Origin: Lacinutrix mariniflava
GTDB taxonomy: Bacteria > Bacteroidota > Bacteroidia > Flavobacteriales > Flavobacteriaceae
Assembly (NCBI RefSeq): GCF_001418015.1
Contig: NZ_LIQG01000020.1
Location: 124,001-188,000 of the forward strand
Length of the DNA stretch: 64,000 nt
Direction of reading: 5' to 3'
This document shows, piece after piece, positions 1 through 9,500 of the stretch (the stretch's first letter is position 1; every line of letters starts with the position of its first letter). A model generated the notes under the pieces. It worked only from the letters and a program-made list of their open reading frames with translations, had not been told where the DNA came from and ran no database searches. The translations under genes were made by a program, and so were the position numbers.

Positions 1-1301
1 ATTGTTGGTATTGCCATTAGTGCAAATATGCCATCTATTAAATTAATCATTAAAGCCAACGAAGTTGTTGCTCCTAAAATGATACTTAAAATATAAAAAT
101 AGTTATAGTAATGTTTATTCTTATCACCTATTAAAAACGATAAACATTTTCCGCCATAATAAGCATACGAGAATAAAGACGATACACTAAACACCACAAT
201 ACAAAGTAATAATAAATATCTACCATAGACTGGCATTGCTGCGCCAAAAGCATTAGCTGTTAAACTCACACCATTAGCTTCTGTTGTTTGCCAAACTCCT
301 GTTACTAAAATTGCCAAAGCTGTTAATGTACACACAATTAATGTATCTATTGCAGGTCCTAACATTGCAACTAAGCCTTCACGTATTGGCTCGTTAGTTT
401 TTGCTGCTCCATGTGCTAAAGGTGCTGTACCAATTCCAGCTTCGTTAGAAAAAGCTCCTCGTCTTACACCTAAAATTATTAATCCACCTAAAAGTCCGCC
501 TAAAAAAGCATCGCCTTTATAATTTTCTGCAGCAAAAGCATCTGTGAAAATAAGCTTGAAATAGGTAGGTACAACTTCTGCATTACCTACTAAAATAACC
601 ATGATTAACACGAAATAAAGCAATACCATACTTGGCACTAACTTAGAGGCTACTTTACTAATTCGGTTTAATCCTCCTAGAATAACGATTGAAGTAATAA
701 CCACTAAAACAATACCTATAATTAGATTTGAAGTAAAGTTTACTGCAATTCCATTGGGTTTTAAAACGATATCGTTAATAGCTTGTGTTAATTGATTCAC
801 GTTAAAAACTGGCAATGCTCCTATCAAACCACAAAGACTAAAAAACACAGCTAACGGTTTCCAATGTTTTCCCAAACCTTCTGTTATAAAATACATTGGA
901 CCTCCTTGTGTATTGCCTTCGCTATCTTTACCTCTATACATAATTGCCAAACTCGACGTGAAGAATTTTGTAGACATACCAATTATTGCACTAATCCACA
1001 TCCAAAAAACAGCTCCAGGTCCTCCAATAGAAATAGCAACTGCAACACCAGCAATATTTCCCATACCAATGGTAGATGATAATGCAGTTGTTAAGGCTTG
1101 AAAATGAGTTATTTCTCCTGAATCTTCAGGATTATCAAATTTACCTCGAAGCACTTGTATGGCATGACCTAAGTACCGAAATGGTAAAAATCGAGAAAGC
1201 ACAAGTAGATAAAAACCACCTCCAATTAGTAAAATTAGTAATGGCAATCCCCAAACAAAAGAGGCGAAATCTGCTATAAAATCGTTTATTAATTTATACA
1301 C
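1..1301 (-). CDS. Sodium:alanine/glycine symporter (AGCS family), 3' end outside window
   Basis: Inner-membrane carrier that takes up alanine or glycine with sodium. The minus-strand frame is open from a GTG at 1301 to the window edge, about 433 residues. Near the N-terminus it reads GEITHFQALTTAL followed by TIGMGNIAGVA, which is the AGCS signature, and many hydrophobic helices follow. Family members are about 450-550 residues, so only the C-terminal tail is missing. No ATG precedes the signature and an in-frame stop lies just upstream, so GTG is the best start. It is transcribed divergently from the membrane acyltransferase-like gene. The family call is firm; the substrate is inferred. Confidence 0.9.
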   Translation of the reverse strand, partial: MYKLINDFIADFASFVWGLPLLILLIGGGFYLLVLSRFLPFRYLGHAIQVLRGKFDNPEDSGEITHFQALTTALSSTIGMGNIAGVAVAISIGGPGAVFWMWISAIIGMSTKFFTSSLAIMYRGKDSEGNTQGGPMYFITEGLGKHWKPLAVFFSLCGLIGALPVFNVNQLTQAINDIVLKPNGIAVNFTSNLIIGIVLVVITSIVILGGLNRISKVASKLVPSMVLLYFVLIMVILVGNAEVVPTYFKLIFTDAFAAENYKGDAFLGGLLGGLIILGVRRGAFSNEAGIGTAPLAHGAAKTNEPIREGLVAMLGPAIDTLIVCTLTALAILVTGVWQTTEANGVSLTANAFGAAMPVYGRYLLLLCIVVFSVSSLFSYAYYGGKCLSFLIGDKNKHYYNYFYILSIILGATTSLALMINLIDGIFALMAIPT

Positions 1302-1364
1302 GTAAATTGAGTTTAGACTTTAAATATAACCTATTATCTTTACACTTTTAAATATCTCTTTTAT

Positions 1365-2453
1365 TTGAACCCAAATAGATTATATTTTATTGATGCCGTA
1401 CGTGCATTTGCTATTTTAATGATGCTTCAAGGCCATTTTATTAGCACACTCCTAGACCCTATTTACAAAGATAACACCAATACTATTTATAACGTATGGT
1501 CTTATTTTAGAGGTATTACTGCTCCTGTTTTTTTTACTATATCTGGCTTAGTTTTTATATACTTAATATTAAAAGCCAAGGCTAAGGGTTGCGATAAAGC
1601 TAGAATTAAAAAAGGCTCAGAACGTGGCTTAATGCTAATTGCAATAGGCTATCTATTACGTATTCCTTTTTTAGGTTGGCTCTATGGCAGTTTTAGTACT
1701 TATTTTTTAATAATTGACGTTTTACAGTGCATAGGCTTGTCTTTAATATTACTAATTGGTTTCTACATTTTATCGCTAAAAAAACATAAAATATTATCTA
1801 TTGTATTATTAGTCATTGGTACTTTATGTTTTCTATACGAACCTATTTACAAAGACCTAAATTTTAATTGGCTACCAGAACTATTAGCCAATTATCTAAC
1901 CGAAGCTAATGGCTCGATTTTTACAATCTTACCGTGGTTTGGTTTCGTTGCTTTTGGCGGATTTTTAGCAACAGTTTTTTTTAGACATGTACATAAAGAA
2001 CGTTTTAGATTAATAACTTCTATTTTATTTTTTAGTATCGGTTATTTATTAATAACATGCTCTTCTTGGGCGTTAATGAAACTTTACTATATAACAGATG
2101 TGGAAATATTTAAGGCTTCTGCCTATTACAATTACCTGTTTACTCGCTTTGGAAATGTACTTTTGCTATTTGGCGTTTTTTATAGTTTAGAAAACTTTTT
2201 AAAACAATCTATAATTTCTAAAATTGGAGAGAAAACCCTATCTATTTATTTTATACATTTTGTTATTATTTTTGGAAGTTTTACAGGCATTGGCTTAAAA
2301 CATTTTTTCTACCAAAATCTAACACCAATAGAAGCTATTATTGGTGCTATACTATTTGTAGTGGTTGTTTGCTTTATTTCTTTTTACTATGTAAAAACGA
2401 ATGCATTTATTTATAAGCAGATTCGTAAAGTCTATTTTAAATTGAAACGATAA
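1365..2453 (+). CDS. DUF1624/HGSNAT-like acyltransferase-type membrane protein
   Basis: A 362-residue polytopic membrane protein starting at TTG (1365). It opens with RLYFIDAVRAFAILMMLQGH and then PVFFTISG, the pattern of DUF1624/heparan-alpha-glucosaminide N-acetyltransferase-like proteins. About ten hydrophobic segments follow, and the tail is basic. Relatives are thought to move acyl groups across the membrane onto sugars, but the substrate here is unknown. It stands alone between the symporter and the convergent purC. An acyltransferase-3 relative is the main alternative. Confidence 0.65.
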   Translation: MNPNRLYFIDAVRAFAILMMLQGHFISTLLDPIYKDNTNTIYNVWSYFRGITAPVFFTISGLVFIYLILKAKAKGCDKARIKKGSERGLMLIAIGYLLRIPFLGWLYGSFSTYFLIIDVLQCIGLSLILLIGFYILSLKKHKILSIVLLVIGTLCFLYEPIYKDLNFNWLPELLANYLTEANGSIFTILPWFGFVAFGGFLATVFFRHVHKERFRLITSILFFSIGYLLITCSSWALMKLYYITDVEIFKASAYYNYLFTRFGNVLLLFGVFYSLENFLKQSIISKIGEKTLSIYFIHFVIIFGSFTGIGLKHFFYQNLTPIEAIIGAILFVVVVCFISFYYVKTNAFIYKQIRKVYFKLKR

Positions 2454-2485
2454 AGCTTAAGCAGAAAGGCACTTGTTTTATAAAC

Positions 2486-2530
2486 AAAAAAAAAGCCTCC
2501 CTTGTTATATAAACAAATGAGGCTTATCTA
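2486..2530 (-). terminator. Rho-independent terminator after purC
   Basis: AAGCCTC (2493-2499) pairs with GAGGCTT (2519-2525). A run of nine A on the plus strand precedes the stem and reads as a U tract on the minus-strand transcript. It lies just past the purC stop codon. It may also stop transcripts coming rightward from the membrane protein gene. Confidence 0.8.
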
Positions 2531-2545
2531 TTTACAAAAATACTT

Positions 2546-3496
2546 TTAAGCTAAATATGCCAAAACATTTTTTTCTATGCGTTCTTCAATATTAGAAACA
2601 TCTGCTTTTACAAATGGTTCTCCCATTATATTCTCGAAAAGCTCGATGTAACGTTCTGAAACGGTTTCAATATATTCATCACTCATTACAGGAACAGTTT
2701 GTCCTTCTAGTCCTTGAAAATCGTTTGCAATTAACCATTGACGTACAAATTCTTTAGACAATTGTTTTTGTACTTCGTTTTTATCTTGACGCTCTTGATA
2801 TCCTTCTACATAGAAATAACGTGAAGAATCTGGTGTGTGGATTTCATCAATCAATACAATTTTTCCGTCTTTAGTTTTACCAAATTCGTATTTTGTATCT
2901 ACAAGAATTAAACCTCTAGAGGCTGCTATTTCTGTTCCGCGTTTAAAAAGTTTACGTGTATAATCTTCTAAAATGATATAATCTTCTTCGCTAACAATAA
3001 ATTTACTAATAATGTCTTCGCGCGAGATATCTTCATCGTGATCCCCCATTTCTGCTTTTGTAGCAGGTGTAATTATTGGAGAAGGAAATTTATCGTTTTC
3101 TTTTAAGCCTTCTGGCATTGCAACACCACAAAGTATACGTTTTCCAGCTTTGTACTCTCTTGCAGCATGTCCAGACATATAACCACGAATAACCATTTCT
3201 ACTTTAAATGGCTCACACAAATGCCCTACTGCTACGTTAGGATCTGGAGTTGCTGTTAACCAATTTGGCACTAAATCTTCGGTAGCTTTCATCATACTTG
3301 TCGCTATCTGGTTTAGTATTTGTCCTTTGTATGGAATTCCTTTTGGCATGACAACGTCGAAAGCACTTAGCCTATCTGTTGCGACCATTACCAACTCTTT
3401 ATCGTTGATATTATAAACAGCTCTTACTTTGCCTTTATAAAGACTCTTCTGATTTGGAAATTTAAAATTGGTGTCTGTTATTGTGTTATTAGCCAC
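2546..3496 (-). CDS. purC: Phosphoribosylaminoimidazole-succinocarboxamide synthase
   Basis: SAICAR synthase joins aspartate to CAIR with ATP in cytoplasmic de novo purine synthesis. At 316 residues it has the length of the longer PurC form. It shows [10 protein letters not shown] near the N-terminus, [15 protein letters not shown] for ATP and substrate binding, and [14 protein letters not shown] toward the C-terminal half. The start is GTG at 3496 (MANNTITDT). The gene is monocistronic with its own terminator. Confidence 0.95.
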   Translation of the reverse strand: MANNTITDTNFKFPNQKSLYKGKVRAVYNINDKELVMVATDRLSAFDVVMPKGIPYKGQILNQIATSMMKATEDLVPNWLTATPDPNVAVGHLCEPFKVEMVIRGYMSGHAAREYKAGKRILCGVAMPEGLKENDKFPSPIITPATKAEMGDHDEDISREDIISKFIVSEEDYIILEDYTRKLFKRGTEIAASRGLILVDTKYEFGKTKDGKIVLIDEIHTPDSSRYFYVEGYQERQDKNEVQKQLSKEFVRQWLIANDFQGLEGQTVPVMSDEYIETVSERYIELFENIMGEPFVKADVSNIEERIEKNVLAYLA

Positions 3497-3744
3497 GAGT
3501 GTAATAGTTTTTAGTTGTGTGTTGTGTGTTTCCTAATATTTTAGGAGTTACAAAAATATTGATTAATTTTAAATTTAATGTCATTCTTAGCCTTTTGAAT
3601 TAAGAAAATACCTGGAACCTTTTAAATAAAAAATCAATGTCTCTTAATATTGAGATTGCCACAATCGTGTCTCTTTCGCAATAAGGACATAAACGCTTAG
3701 CACTGATTACTTCATTCATTTTATTTACCTAAGTATCAATTATT

Positions 3745-3829
3745 GCTTAGCCCTGATTGATACGGCATCCTTTTTTGCCATTAAAAGCAAAAAAGATATA
3801 GTGGAAAGCAGGTTCCTGGCTCCTAAAAA
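3745..3829 (+). ncRNA. Candidate conserved flavobacterial structured RNA element (copy 1)
   Basis: The purC-phoH spacer (3497-3830) has no gene. Its right half holds a hairpin TTTTTTGC (3771-3778) / GCAAAAAA (3787-3794), with ATC and GAT pairing below it and AGCC/GGCT ends that could close the element. A GATATAGTGGAAAGC string follows the hairpin. I recall this arrangement between genes in many Flavobacteriaceae, possibly the Rfam Flavo-1 motif, but could not test that. The opening GCTTAGCCCTGATT has a near copy (13 of 14 bases) at 3695-3708. A second similar element lies at 12284-12383. Confidence 0.4.
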
Positions 3830-3830
3830 A

Positions 3831-4787
3831 CTATCCTTCTATATTTTCTATCTTTTTATAAGCTGCAATAACTGCTTTTACTAATTTATGTCGCACCACA
3901 TCTTTATCGTCCAAGAAAACCATACCAATTCCTTCTACATCTTTTAAAACCAATAAGGCTTCTTTAAGCCCGGAAACGGTACGACGTGGTAAATCTATTT
4001 GGCCTGGATCGCCTGTTAAAAGGAATTTTGCGTTTTTTCCCATACGTGTTAAAAACATCTTCATTTGTGCGTGAGTAGTGTTTTGTCCTTCGTCTAAAAT
4101 CACAAATGCATTGTCTAATGTACGACCACGCATAAAGGCTAAAGGTGCTATTTGTATGGTTCCGTTTTCTATGTATTGTGCTAATTTTTCGGGCGCAATC
4201 ATGTCTCGCAAAGCATCGTAAAGTGGTTGCATGTATGGGTCTAACTTTTCTTTTAAATCTCCTGGTAGAAAACCTAAATTCTCTCCTGCTTCTACTGCTG
4301 GACGCGTTAAAATAATACGTTTTACTTCTTTATTTTTTAATGCTTTTACTGCTAATGCTACTCCTGTATATGTTTTTCCAGTTCCTGCTGGACCGATAGC
4401 AAAAACCATATCGTTTTTGCTCATTAAATCCACCAATTTGCGTTGGTTTGCTGTTTGTGCTTTAATTAATTTTCCGTTAACGCCATGCACTATTGTTTCT
4501 CCGCTTTTTGCAGTGGTATTATAATCGTCGCTAGTTTTACTTGTTAATACGCGCTCGATTGCGTTTTCGTCTAATTTTTGATGTTTGATAAAATGCTTGA
4601 CAAGCATTTTTAGTTTTCTGTTAAACTCGTCTAAAAGCTCTTCTTCTCCAAAGGCCTTTATTTGATTGCCTCTAGCGACAATTTTTAAATTGGAAAAGTG
4701 CTTTTTTAGGAGCTTAATATTTTCGTTTCCTGGTCCAAAAAATTCTTTTGGAGTGATGTCTTCAAGTTGAATTATTATTTCGTTCAA
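3831..4787 (-). CDS. PhoH-like ATPase
   Basis: A cytoplasmic PhoH/YbeZ-type ATPase of 318 residues, usually linked to RNA metabolism and the YbeY/16S rRNA maturation context. The P-loop is GPAGTGKTYT and Walker B is VILDEGQN, followed by MKMFLTRMG and LTGDPGQIDLP, all typical of PhoH. The N-terminal 110 residues include a KH-like segment. The start at 4787 (MNEIIIQLED) fits. It is divergent from the SAM hydrolase gene. Confidence 0.92.
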   Translation of the reverse strand: MNEIIIQLEDITPKEFFGPGNENIKLLKKHFSNLKIVARGNQIKAFGEEELLDEFNRKLKMLVKHFIKHQKLDENAIERVLTSKTSDDYNTTAKSGETIVHGVNGKLIKAQTANQRKLVDLMSKNDMVFAIGPAGTGKTYTGVALAVKALKNKEVKRIILTRPAVEAGENLGFLPGDLKEKLDPYMQPLYDALRDMIAPEKLAQYIENGTIQIAPLAFMRGRTLDNAFVILDEGQNTTHAQMKMFLTRMGKNAKFLLTGDPGQIDLPRRTVSGLKEALLVLKDVEGIGMVFLDDKDVVRHKLVKAVIAAYKKIENIEG

Positions 4788-4909
4788 AAGCGTATCGTTT
4801 TAATTAAGAATTTATAATCTATTTTCTTAGTTTTGTTCTGTGTTATAAACTTAATGAAGTTAGAGCACTTATATTCGCTAAAATCAAAATAAATATCAAC
4901 AATTACTAA

Positions 4910-5743
4910 ATGGCAATTATCACTTTAACTACAGACTTTGGTGAGAAGGATCACTTTGTTGGGTCTACAAAAGGCGCTATTTATAGCGAAATGCCAGAAG
5001 TGAGAATTGTTGATATCTCTCATTCTGTTTCTCCTTTTAATATTCCAGAAGCAGCTTATATTATTCAAAATGCTTATAGTAGCTTTCCTGATGGCACGAT
5101 ACATATTATTGGTTTAGATTCTGAAATAAACCAAGAAAATAAACATATTGCTATAGAATTGGATGGTCACTTTTTTGTGTGTGCTAATAATGGTATTATG
5201 AGTATGATTTGTGCGGAAATCTCACCCAAACAAATTGTAGAAATTAATATTCACGATAAAATTGAAACTAGTTTTCCAGTTCTAGACGTTTTTGTAAAAG
5301 TCGCTTGCCATATTGCTCGTGGTGGAACTTTAGGAGTTATAGGTAAAAGTATTGAAAGCATAAAACCTATAAGAAACCTAGAGCCTTATGTTAATGATGA
5401 GAAAACACAAATTATTGGGAGTATAATTTATATTGATAACTATGGTAATGTTATAACAAATATAAAAAAATCGTTTTTTGAAAACATTCAAAAAGGACGC
5501 GCCTTTGAAGTCTCTGCTCGAAACCATAAGTTTAAGAAAATACATACTAAATATAGTGATATTGTAAATTTTGAAACACCGGAAGAAAGCAGAAATGATG
5601 AAGGTCGTGGCTTAGTCGTTTTTAACTCTTCTAACTATTTAGAGATTGCTATTTATAAAAGTAATACTGGAAGTGTTGGTGGAGCAAGTACTTTAATGGG
5701 ATTAAAATTGAGAGATACGGTTACAATTAATTTTATTAAGTAA
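4910..5743 (+). CDS. S-adenosyl-L-methionine hydroxide adenosyltransferase (DUF62)
   Basis: A 277-residue protein of the DUF62 family, which hydrolyses SAM to adenosine and methionine; halogenases such as fluorinase are relatives. It begins ITLTTDFGEKDHFVGSTKG, the family signature carrying the catalytic Asp, and has DNYGNVITNI at the start of the C-terminal domain. The fluorinase-specific insertion was not evident. It probably heads a short run with the next two genes. Confidence 0.9.
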   Translation: MAIITLTTDFGEKDHFVGSTKGAIYSEMPEVRIVDISHSVSPFNIPEAAYIIQNAYSSFPDGTIHIIGLDSEINQENKHIAIELDGHFFVCANNGIMSMICAEISPKQIVEINIHDKIETSFPVLDVFVKVACHIARGGTLGVIGKSIESIKPIRNLEPYVNDEKTQIIGSIIYIDNYGNVITNIKKSFFENIQKGRAFEVSARNHKFKKIHTKYSDIVNFETPEESRNDEGRGLVVFNSSNYLEIAIYKSNTGSVGGASTLMGLKLRDTVTINFIK

Positions 5744-5783
5744 AAGATTTCCGCCTTCGCTGAAATGAAAAAAGATATTATTT

Positions 5784-6080
5784 ATGTTTGTAAGAATTGT
5801 AAAATTGAGTTTTGCTGAAGAAAATATCGAACAGTTTCTCGCTAATTTTGAAACTGTAAAACAAAAAATACGCGATTTTGAAGGTTGCCAGTTTCTGGAA
5901 TTATATCGAGATAAAGAGAATACAGATATTTTCTTTACATATAGTTATTGGACTACTGAAGACGATTTAAATAACTACAGACATTCTGATTTATTTAAAG
6001 GTATTTGGGCAGAAACAAAACCGATGTTTAATGCTAAGCCCGAAGCTTGGAGCGTGGATAAACTGGAGAGTTTGGAGTAA
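5784..6080 (+). CDS. Antibiotic biosynthesis monooxygenase (ABM)-domain protein
   Basis: A 98-residue ferredoxin-like ABM domain protein. It starts FVRIVKLSF, has FEGCQFLELYRD and ends with a SYWTTEDDLNNYRHSDLF segment, which is typical. Members act as small quinol or heme-related monooxygenases or have no known activity. It lies 40 bases after the SAM hydrolase and 27 before the SDR gene, suggesting co-transcription. Confidence 0.8.
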   Translation: MFVRIVKLSFAEENIEQFLANFETVKQKIRDFEGCQFLELYRDKENTDIFFTYSYWTTEDDLNNYRHSDLFKGIWAETKPMFNAKPEAWSVDKLESLE

Positions 6081-6107
6081 TTAATTACGATTAATCAATT
6101 TTAAATT

Positions 6108-6902
6108 ATGAGTTTCAATAATAAAGTGATTTGGATTACTGGAGCCTCTTCCGGAATAGGTAAGCATTTAGCTATTGAATGTTCTAATCTAAACGCCAAA
6201 CTTATTCTATCTTCTAGAAATTTAGACTCTTTAAAAGCGGTTAAAGCACTTTGTAAAAACCCTGATAATATTAAATTAATTACATTAGATCTAGAAAACT
6301 ACACTACTTTAGAAACTAAAGTAACCGAAGCCATATCTTGTTATGGTTCTATAGATATTCTTGTAAATAATGGAGGTATTAGTCAGCGTTCTTTAGCCAA
6401 AGAAACAAGCGTAGAGGTTGACAAACGCATAATGGATATTAATTACTTAGGAACTATTGCTTTAACAAAAGCACTATTACCACATTTTATTAAGCAACAA
6501 AATGGTCATTTTGTAGTTACAACAAGTATTGTAGGTAAAATAGGCACACCTTTACGTTCTAGTTATGCAGCAAGTAAACACGCTTTACATGGTTTTTTTG
6601 ATAGCTTGAGAGCCGAAACACATAAAGATAACATAGCTGTAACTTTGGTTTGTCCTGGTTTTGTTAACACCAACATATCTTTAAATGCTTTAACTGGTAA
6701 TGGCAAAGCACAAAACAAAATGGATACTGCTACCAAAAACGGAATAGCACCGGAACGCTTTGCACAATTAATGGCTAAAGCCATATATAAAAAGAAGCAA
6801 GAAGTTTATATTGCTGGGTTTAAAGAAAAATTGGGCGTTTATACAAAACGTTTTTTTCCAAAATTGTTATCTAAAATGATACGTAAATTAAGCGTAACCT
6901 AA
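6108..6902 (+). CDS. Short-chain dehydrogenase/reductase (SDR)
   Basis: A classical SDR of 264 residues. ITGASSGIG is the cofactor glycine motif, LVNNGGI the NNAG-type motif, TTSIVGKIG carries the catalytic Ser, and SYAASKHAL provides the YxxxK pair. After PGFVNT the C-terminal tail is basic. It is probably NADP-dependent like many relatives (for example DHRS7-like). The substrate cannot be told from sequence. Confidence 0.9.
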   Translation: MSFNNKVIWITGASSGIGKHLAIECSNLNAKLILSSRNLDSLKAVKALCKNPDNIKLITLDLENYTTLETKVTEAISCYGSIDILVNNGGISQRSLAKETSVEVDKRIMDINYLGTIALTKALLPHFIKQQNGHFVVTTSIVGKIGTPLRSSYAASKHALHGFFDSLRAETHKDNIAVTLVCPGFVNTNISLNALTGNGKAQNKMDTATKNGIAPERFAQLMAKAIYKKKQEVYIAGFKEKLGVYTKRFFPKLLSKMIRKLSVT

Positions 6903-6939
6903 ATTTAGTAAGTACTTTTACAAAAACATTAAAATTTAA

Positions 6940-9333
6940 ATGCTAGCACTCTTAAAAAAAGAAATAAACTCATTCTTCGCTTCTCCAATAGGTTATTTGG
7001 TGATTGCTATATTCTTATTATTAAACGGCTTGTTTTTGTGGCTCTTTAAAGGAGAATTTAATATTTTAGATTATGGTTTTGCAGACCTTTCGTCTTTCTT
7101 CTTATTGGCACCTTGGATACTTATTTTCCTTATTCCTGCTGTTACTATGCGTAGTTTTAGCGATGAAAAAAAACAAGGTACTCTAGAACTTTTATTAACT
7201 AAACCTATTTCGCATTTACAAATTGTACTTGGTAAATATTTTGGTGCTTTTTTATTAATAGTCTTAGCACTTATTCCTACACTTCTATATGTTTATACGG
7301 TTAACCAATTAGGAAAACCTGTAGGTAATTTAGATGTCGGTAGCACATTAGGTTCGTATTTTGGGCTTTTATTTTTAGTAGCTGCTTATACCGCTATTGG
7401 CATCTTCTCCTCTACTTTAAGCGATAACCAGATTGTTGCTTTTATTATCGCTGTTTTTCTTTGTTTCTTATTTTATGTTGGTTTCGAAGGCCTAGCAGAT
7501 ATTTTAGGTGGTTTTGTAGAACAAATAGGTATGGCTGCTCATTTTAAAAGTATGAGTCGTGGTGTTTTGGATACACGAGATATTATTTATTTTTTAAGTG
7601 TTACAGCTTTATTTATCTTCTTAACCGTAAAACGTATTAATGCGGAAGGTTCTCAACCTGTAAAATGGTTACATATTGCCATATTACCAATAGCCTTAAT
7701 TGTTTTAAATGTTGGTAGTGCTTCTTTATATCAACGTTTTGATTTGACTTCAGACAGTCGCTATACCTTAAATCAAGCCTCTTTAAATGTAGTTAAAGAA
7801 GTAGATTCTCCTATAGTAATCGATGTGTTTTTAGAAGGTGATGATTTTCCTTCGGAATTTAGAAGACTTCAAACTGAAACAAAACAGTTGTTAGAAGAGT
7901 TTACAGCCTATAATAGTAACATAAAATTCAATTTTATAAATCCTATTGAAGATGAAGCCACTAGAGATCGCGCTATTGCCCAACTTACAGAACGTGGTTT
8001 AACACCAATGCAGTTAAGCGTTCAAGAAAATGGTAAGCAATCGCAACGTGTTATTATTCCTTGGGCTTTGGCTAGCTACAATAACCAAACGGTAGATATT
8101 CCTTTGGTTAAATATAAGGTAAATGCAAATCAACAAGAATTAGTAACCAATTCTGTACAACATTTAGAATATGCTTTTGCCGATGGTTTAAGCAAACTAG
8201 TAAACCCAAAACGTAGAAAAATTGCTGTTTTAAAAGGTAATGCTGAGTTAGAAGATATTAAGATTGCCGACTTTCTAAAAACACTTGGTCAATACTATTA
8301 CATTGCTCCTTTTACTTTAGATAGTGTTGCTACAAATCCACAAAAAGCTTCGAAATCGCTTAATACTTACGATTTAATAATTGCTGCAAAACCTACCGAA
8401 GCATTTTCTGAAGAAGAAAAATATGTGCTCGATCAATACACCATGAATGGCGGAAAAAGCCTCTGGCTTATAGATCAAATTAACATGGAGAAAGACAGTT
8501 TATTTAATCCGCAAGGCATGAATGTTGCCGTACCACGCGATTTGAATTTAACCAACTTCTTTTTTAAATATGGCGCTCGAATAAACCCTTTACTAACAAG
8601 TGTTAAGAGCCAAAATATTGGAAGAATAACCTTAGAAACTGGTCAAGATGAAAGTTTAAAGCTCCAACATTTTTTATGGCCTTATTCGCCTTTAGCATTA
8701 AGCGATGTAAACCATCCTATAACAAATAACATAAACTTTGTTAAGTTTGATTTCGCAAGTCAAATAGACACGCTTAAAAACGATATAAAGAAGACTATTC
8801 TACTTAAAAGTGATAAACCAAGTCGCTTAGAAGGTACTCCTAAAGAAATTAGTTTAAGTTTTGCTTTACAAGAACCGCCTTCAGAATTATTCACAAAAGA
8901 TAGACAGAATCTTGCAGTGCTATTAGAAGGTGAATTTACTTCGGTTTACAACAATCGAGTAAAGCCACTTCAACTTGAAAATGACAAAACAAAAAGTCCT
9001 GAAACTAAAATGATTATTATAGCAGATGGAGATGTTATTAAAAACGATTTAGACAAAGGAAGACCAACCGCTTTAGGCTTCGATAAATGGACAAAAGAAA
9101 CGTATGGAAACAAAGAATTCTTGCTTAATGCTGTCAACTACCTTTTAGATGACGACGGACTTATAAACATTCGAAGCAAAGAAGTAAAAGTTGCTTTCTT
9201 AGATCAAGCGAAAATTGCAAAGGAAAAAACCAAATGGCAAACCATAAATATTGTATTGCCTTTATTGCTTTTAGGCTTGTTTGGGATTGTTTTTAACTTT
9301 TTAAGAAAACGTAAATACACTAAAAAAGCTTAA
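6940..9333 (+). CDS. Fused gliding-motility ABC transporter GldF-GldG
   Basis: One 797-residue frame covering two normally separate gliding proteins. Residues 1 to about 240 match GldF: a six-helix ABC permease opening LLKKEINSFFASPIGYLV, with FSDEKKQGTLELLLTKPIS. Without an internal start, residues from about 245 continue as GldG: a membrane helix, then SLYQRFDLTSDSRYTLN and a large extracytoplasmic region, ending with a C-terminal helix before KKRK-like residues. The ATPase GldA is not in the window. The fusion is clear; a role in gliding is inferred from the family. Confidence 0.88.
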   Translation: MLALLKKEINSFFASPIGYLVIAIFLLLNGLFLWLFKGEFNILDYGFADLSSFFLLAPWILIFLIPAVTMRSFSDEKKQGTLELLLTKPISHLQIVLGKYFGAFLLIVLALIPTLLYVYTVNQLGKPVGNLDVGSTLGSYFGLLFLVAAYTAIGIFSSTLSDNQIVAFIIAVFLCFLFYVGFEGLADILGGFVEQIGMAAHFKSMSRGVLDTRDIIYFLSVTALFIFLTVKRINAEGSQPVKWLHIAILPIALIVLNVGSASLYQRFDLTSDSRYTLNQASLNVVKEVDSPIVIDVFLEGDDFPSEFRRLQTETKQLLEEFTAYNSNIKFNFINPIEDEATRDRAIAQLTERGLTPMQLSVQENGKQSQRVIIPWALASYNNQTVDIPLVKYKVNANQQELVTNSVQHLEYAFADGLSKLVNPKRRKIAVLKGNAELEDIKIADFLKTLGQYYYIAPFTLDSVATNPQKASKSLNTYDLIIAAKPTEAFSEEEKYVLDQYTMNGGKSLWLIDQINMEKDSLFNPQGMNVAVPRDLNLTNFFFKYGARINPLLTSVKSQNIGRITLETGQDESLKLQHFLWPYSPLALSDVNHPITNNINFVKFDFASQIDTLKNDIKKTILLKSDKPSRLEGTPKEISLSFALQEPPSELFTKDRQNLAVLLEGEFTSVYNNRVKPLQLENDKTKSPETKMIIIADGDVIKNDLDKGRPTALGFDKWTKETYGNKEFLLNAVNYLLDDDGLINIRSKEVKVAFLDQAKIAKEKTKWQTINIVLPLLLLGLFGIVFNFLRKRKYTKKA

Positions 9334-9382
9334 AATTAGTATCACATATTTTTTGTTTTCATAAAAAAAATCTGTTAATAAG

Positions 9383-9418
9383 TTTGTTTCCGTTTTAGAC
9401 TGTTAAACTCTATATTTG
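9383..9418 (+). promoter_or_regulatory. Promoter of dnaN
   Basis: TATATTTG (9411-9418) matches the Bacteroidota -7 box TAnnTTTG. A TTTG (9383-9386) lies upstream, with 24 bases between, slightly longer than usual. Transcription would begin near 9424, leaving a leader of roughly 75 bases before dnaN. Confidence 0.6.
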
Positions 9419-9500
9419 TAGTAAGATTAAGTTTGCTTTATATTTATTTATCAACCATTCTTAAAACCGTAATACAGACCATAAATACCACATAAATAAG

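Noticed and set aside
864-1279. Three plus-strand frames at the left end
   Set aside because: They lie inside the minus-strand symporter, whose AGCS signature is unmistakable.
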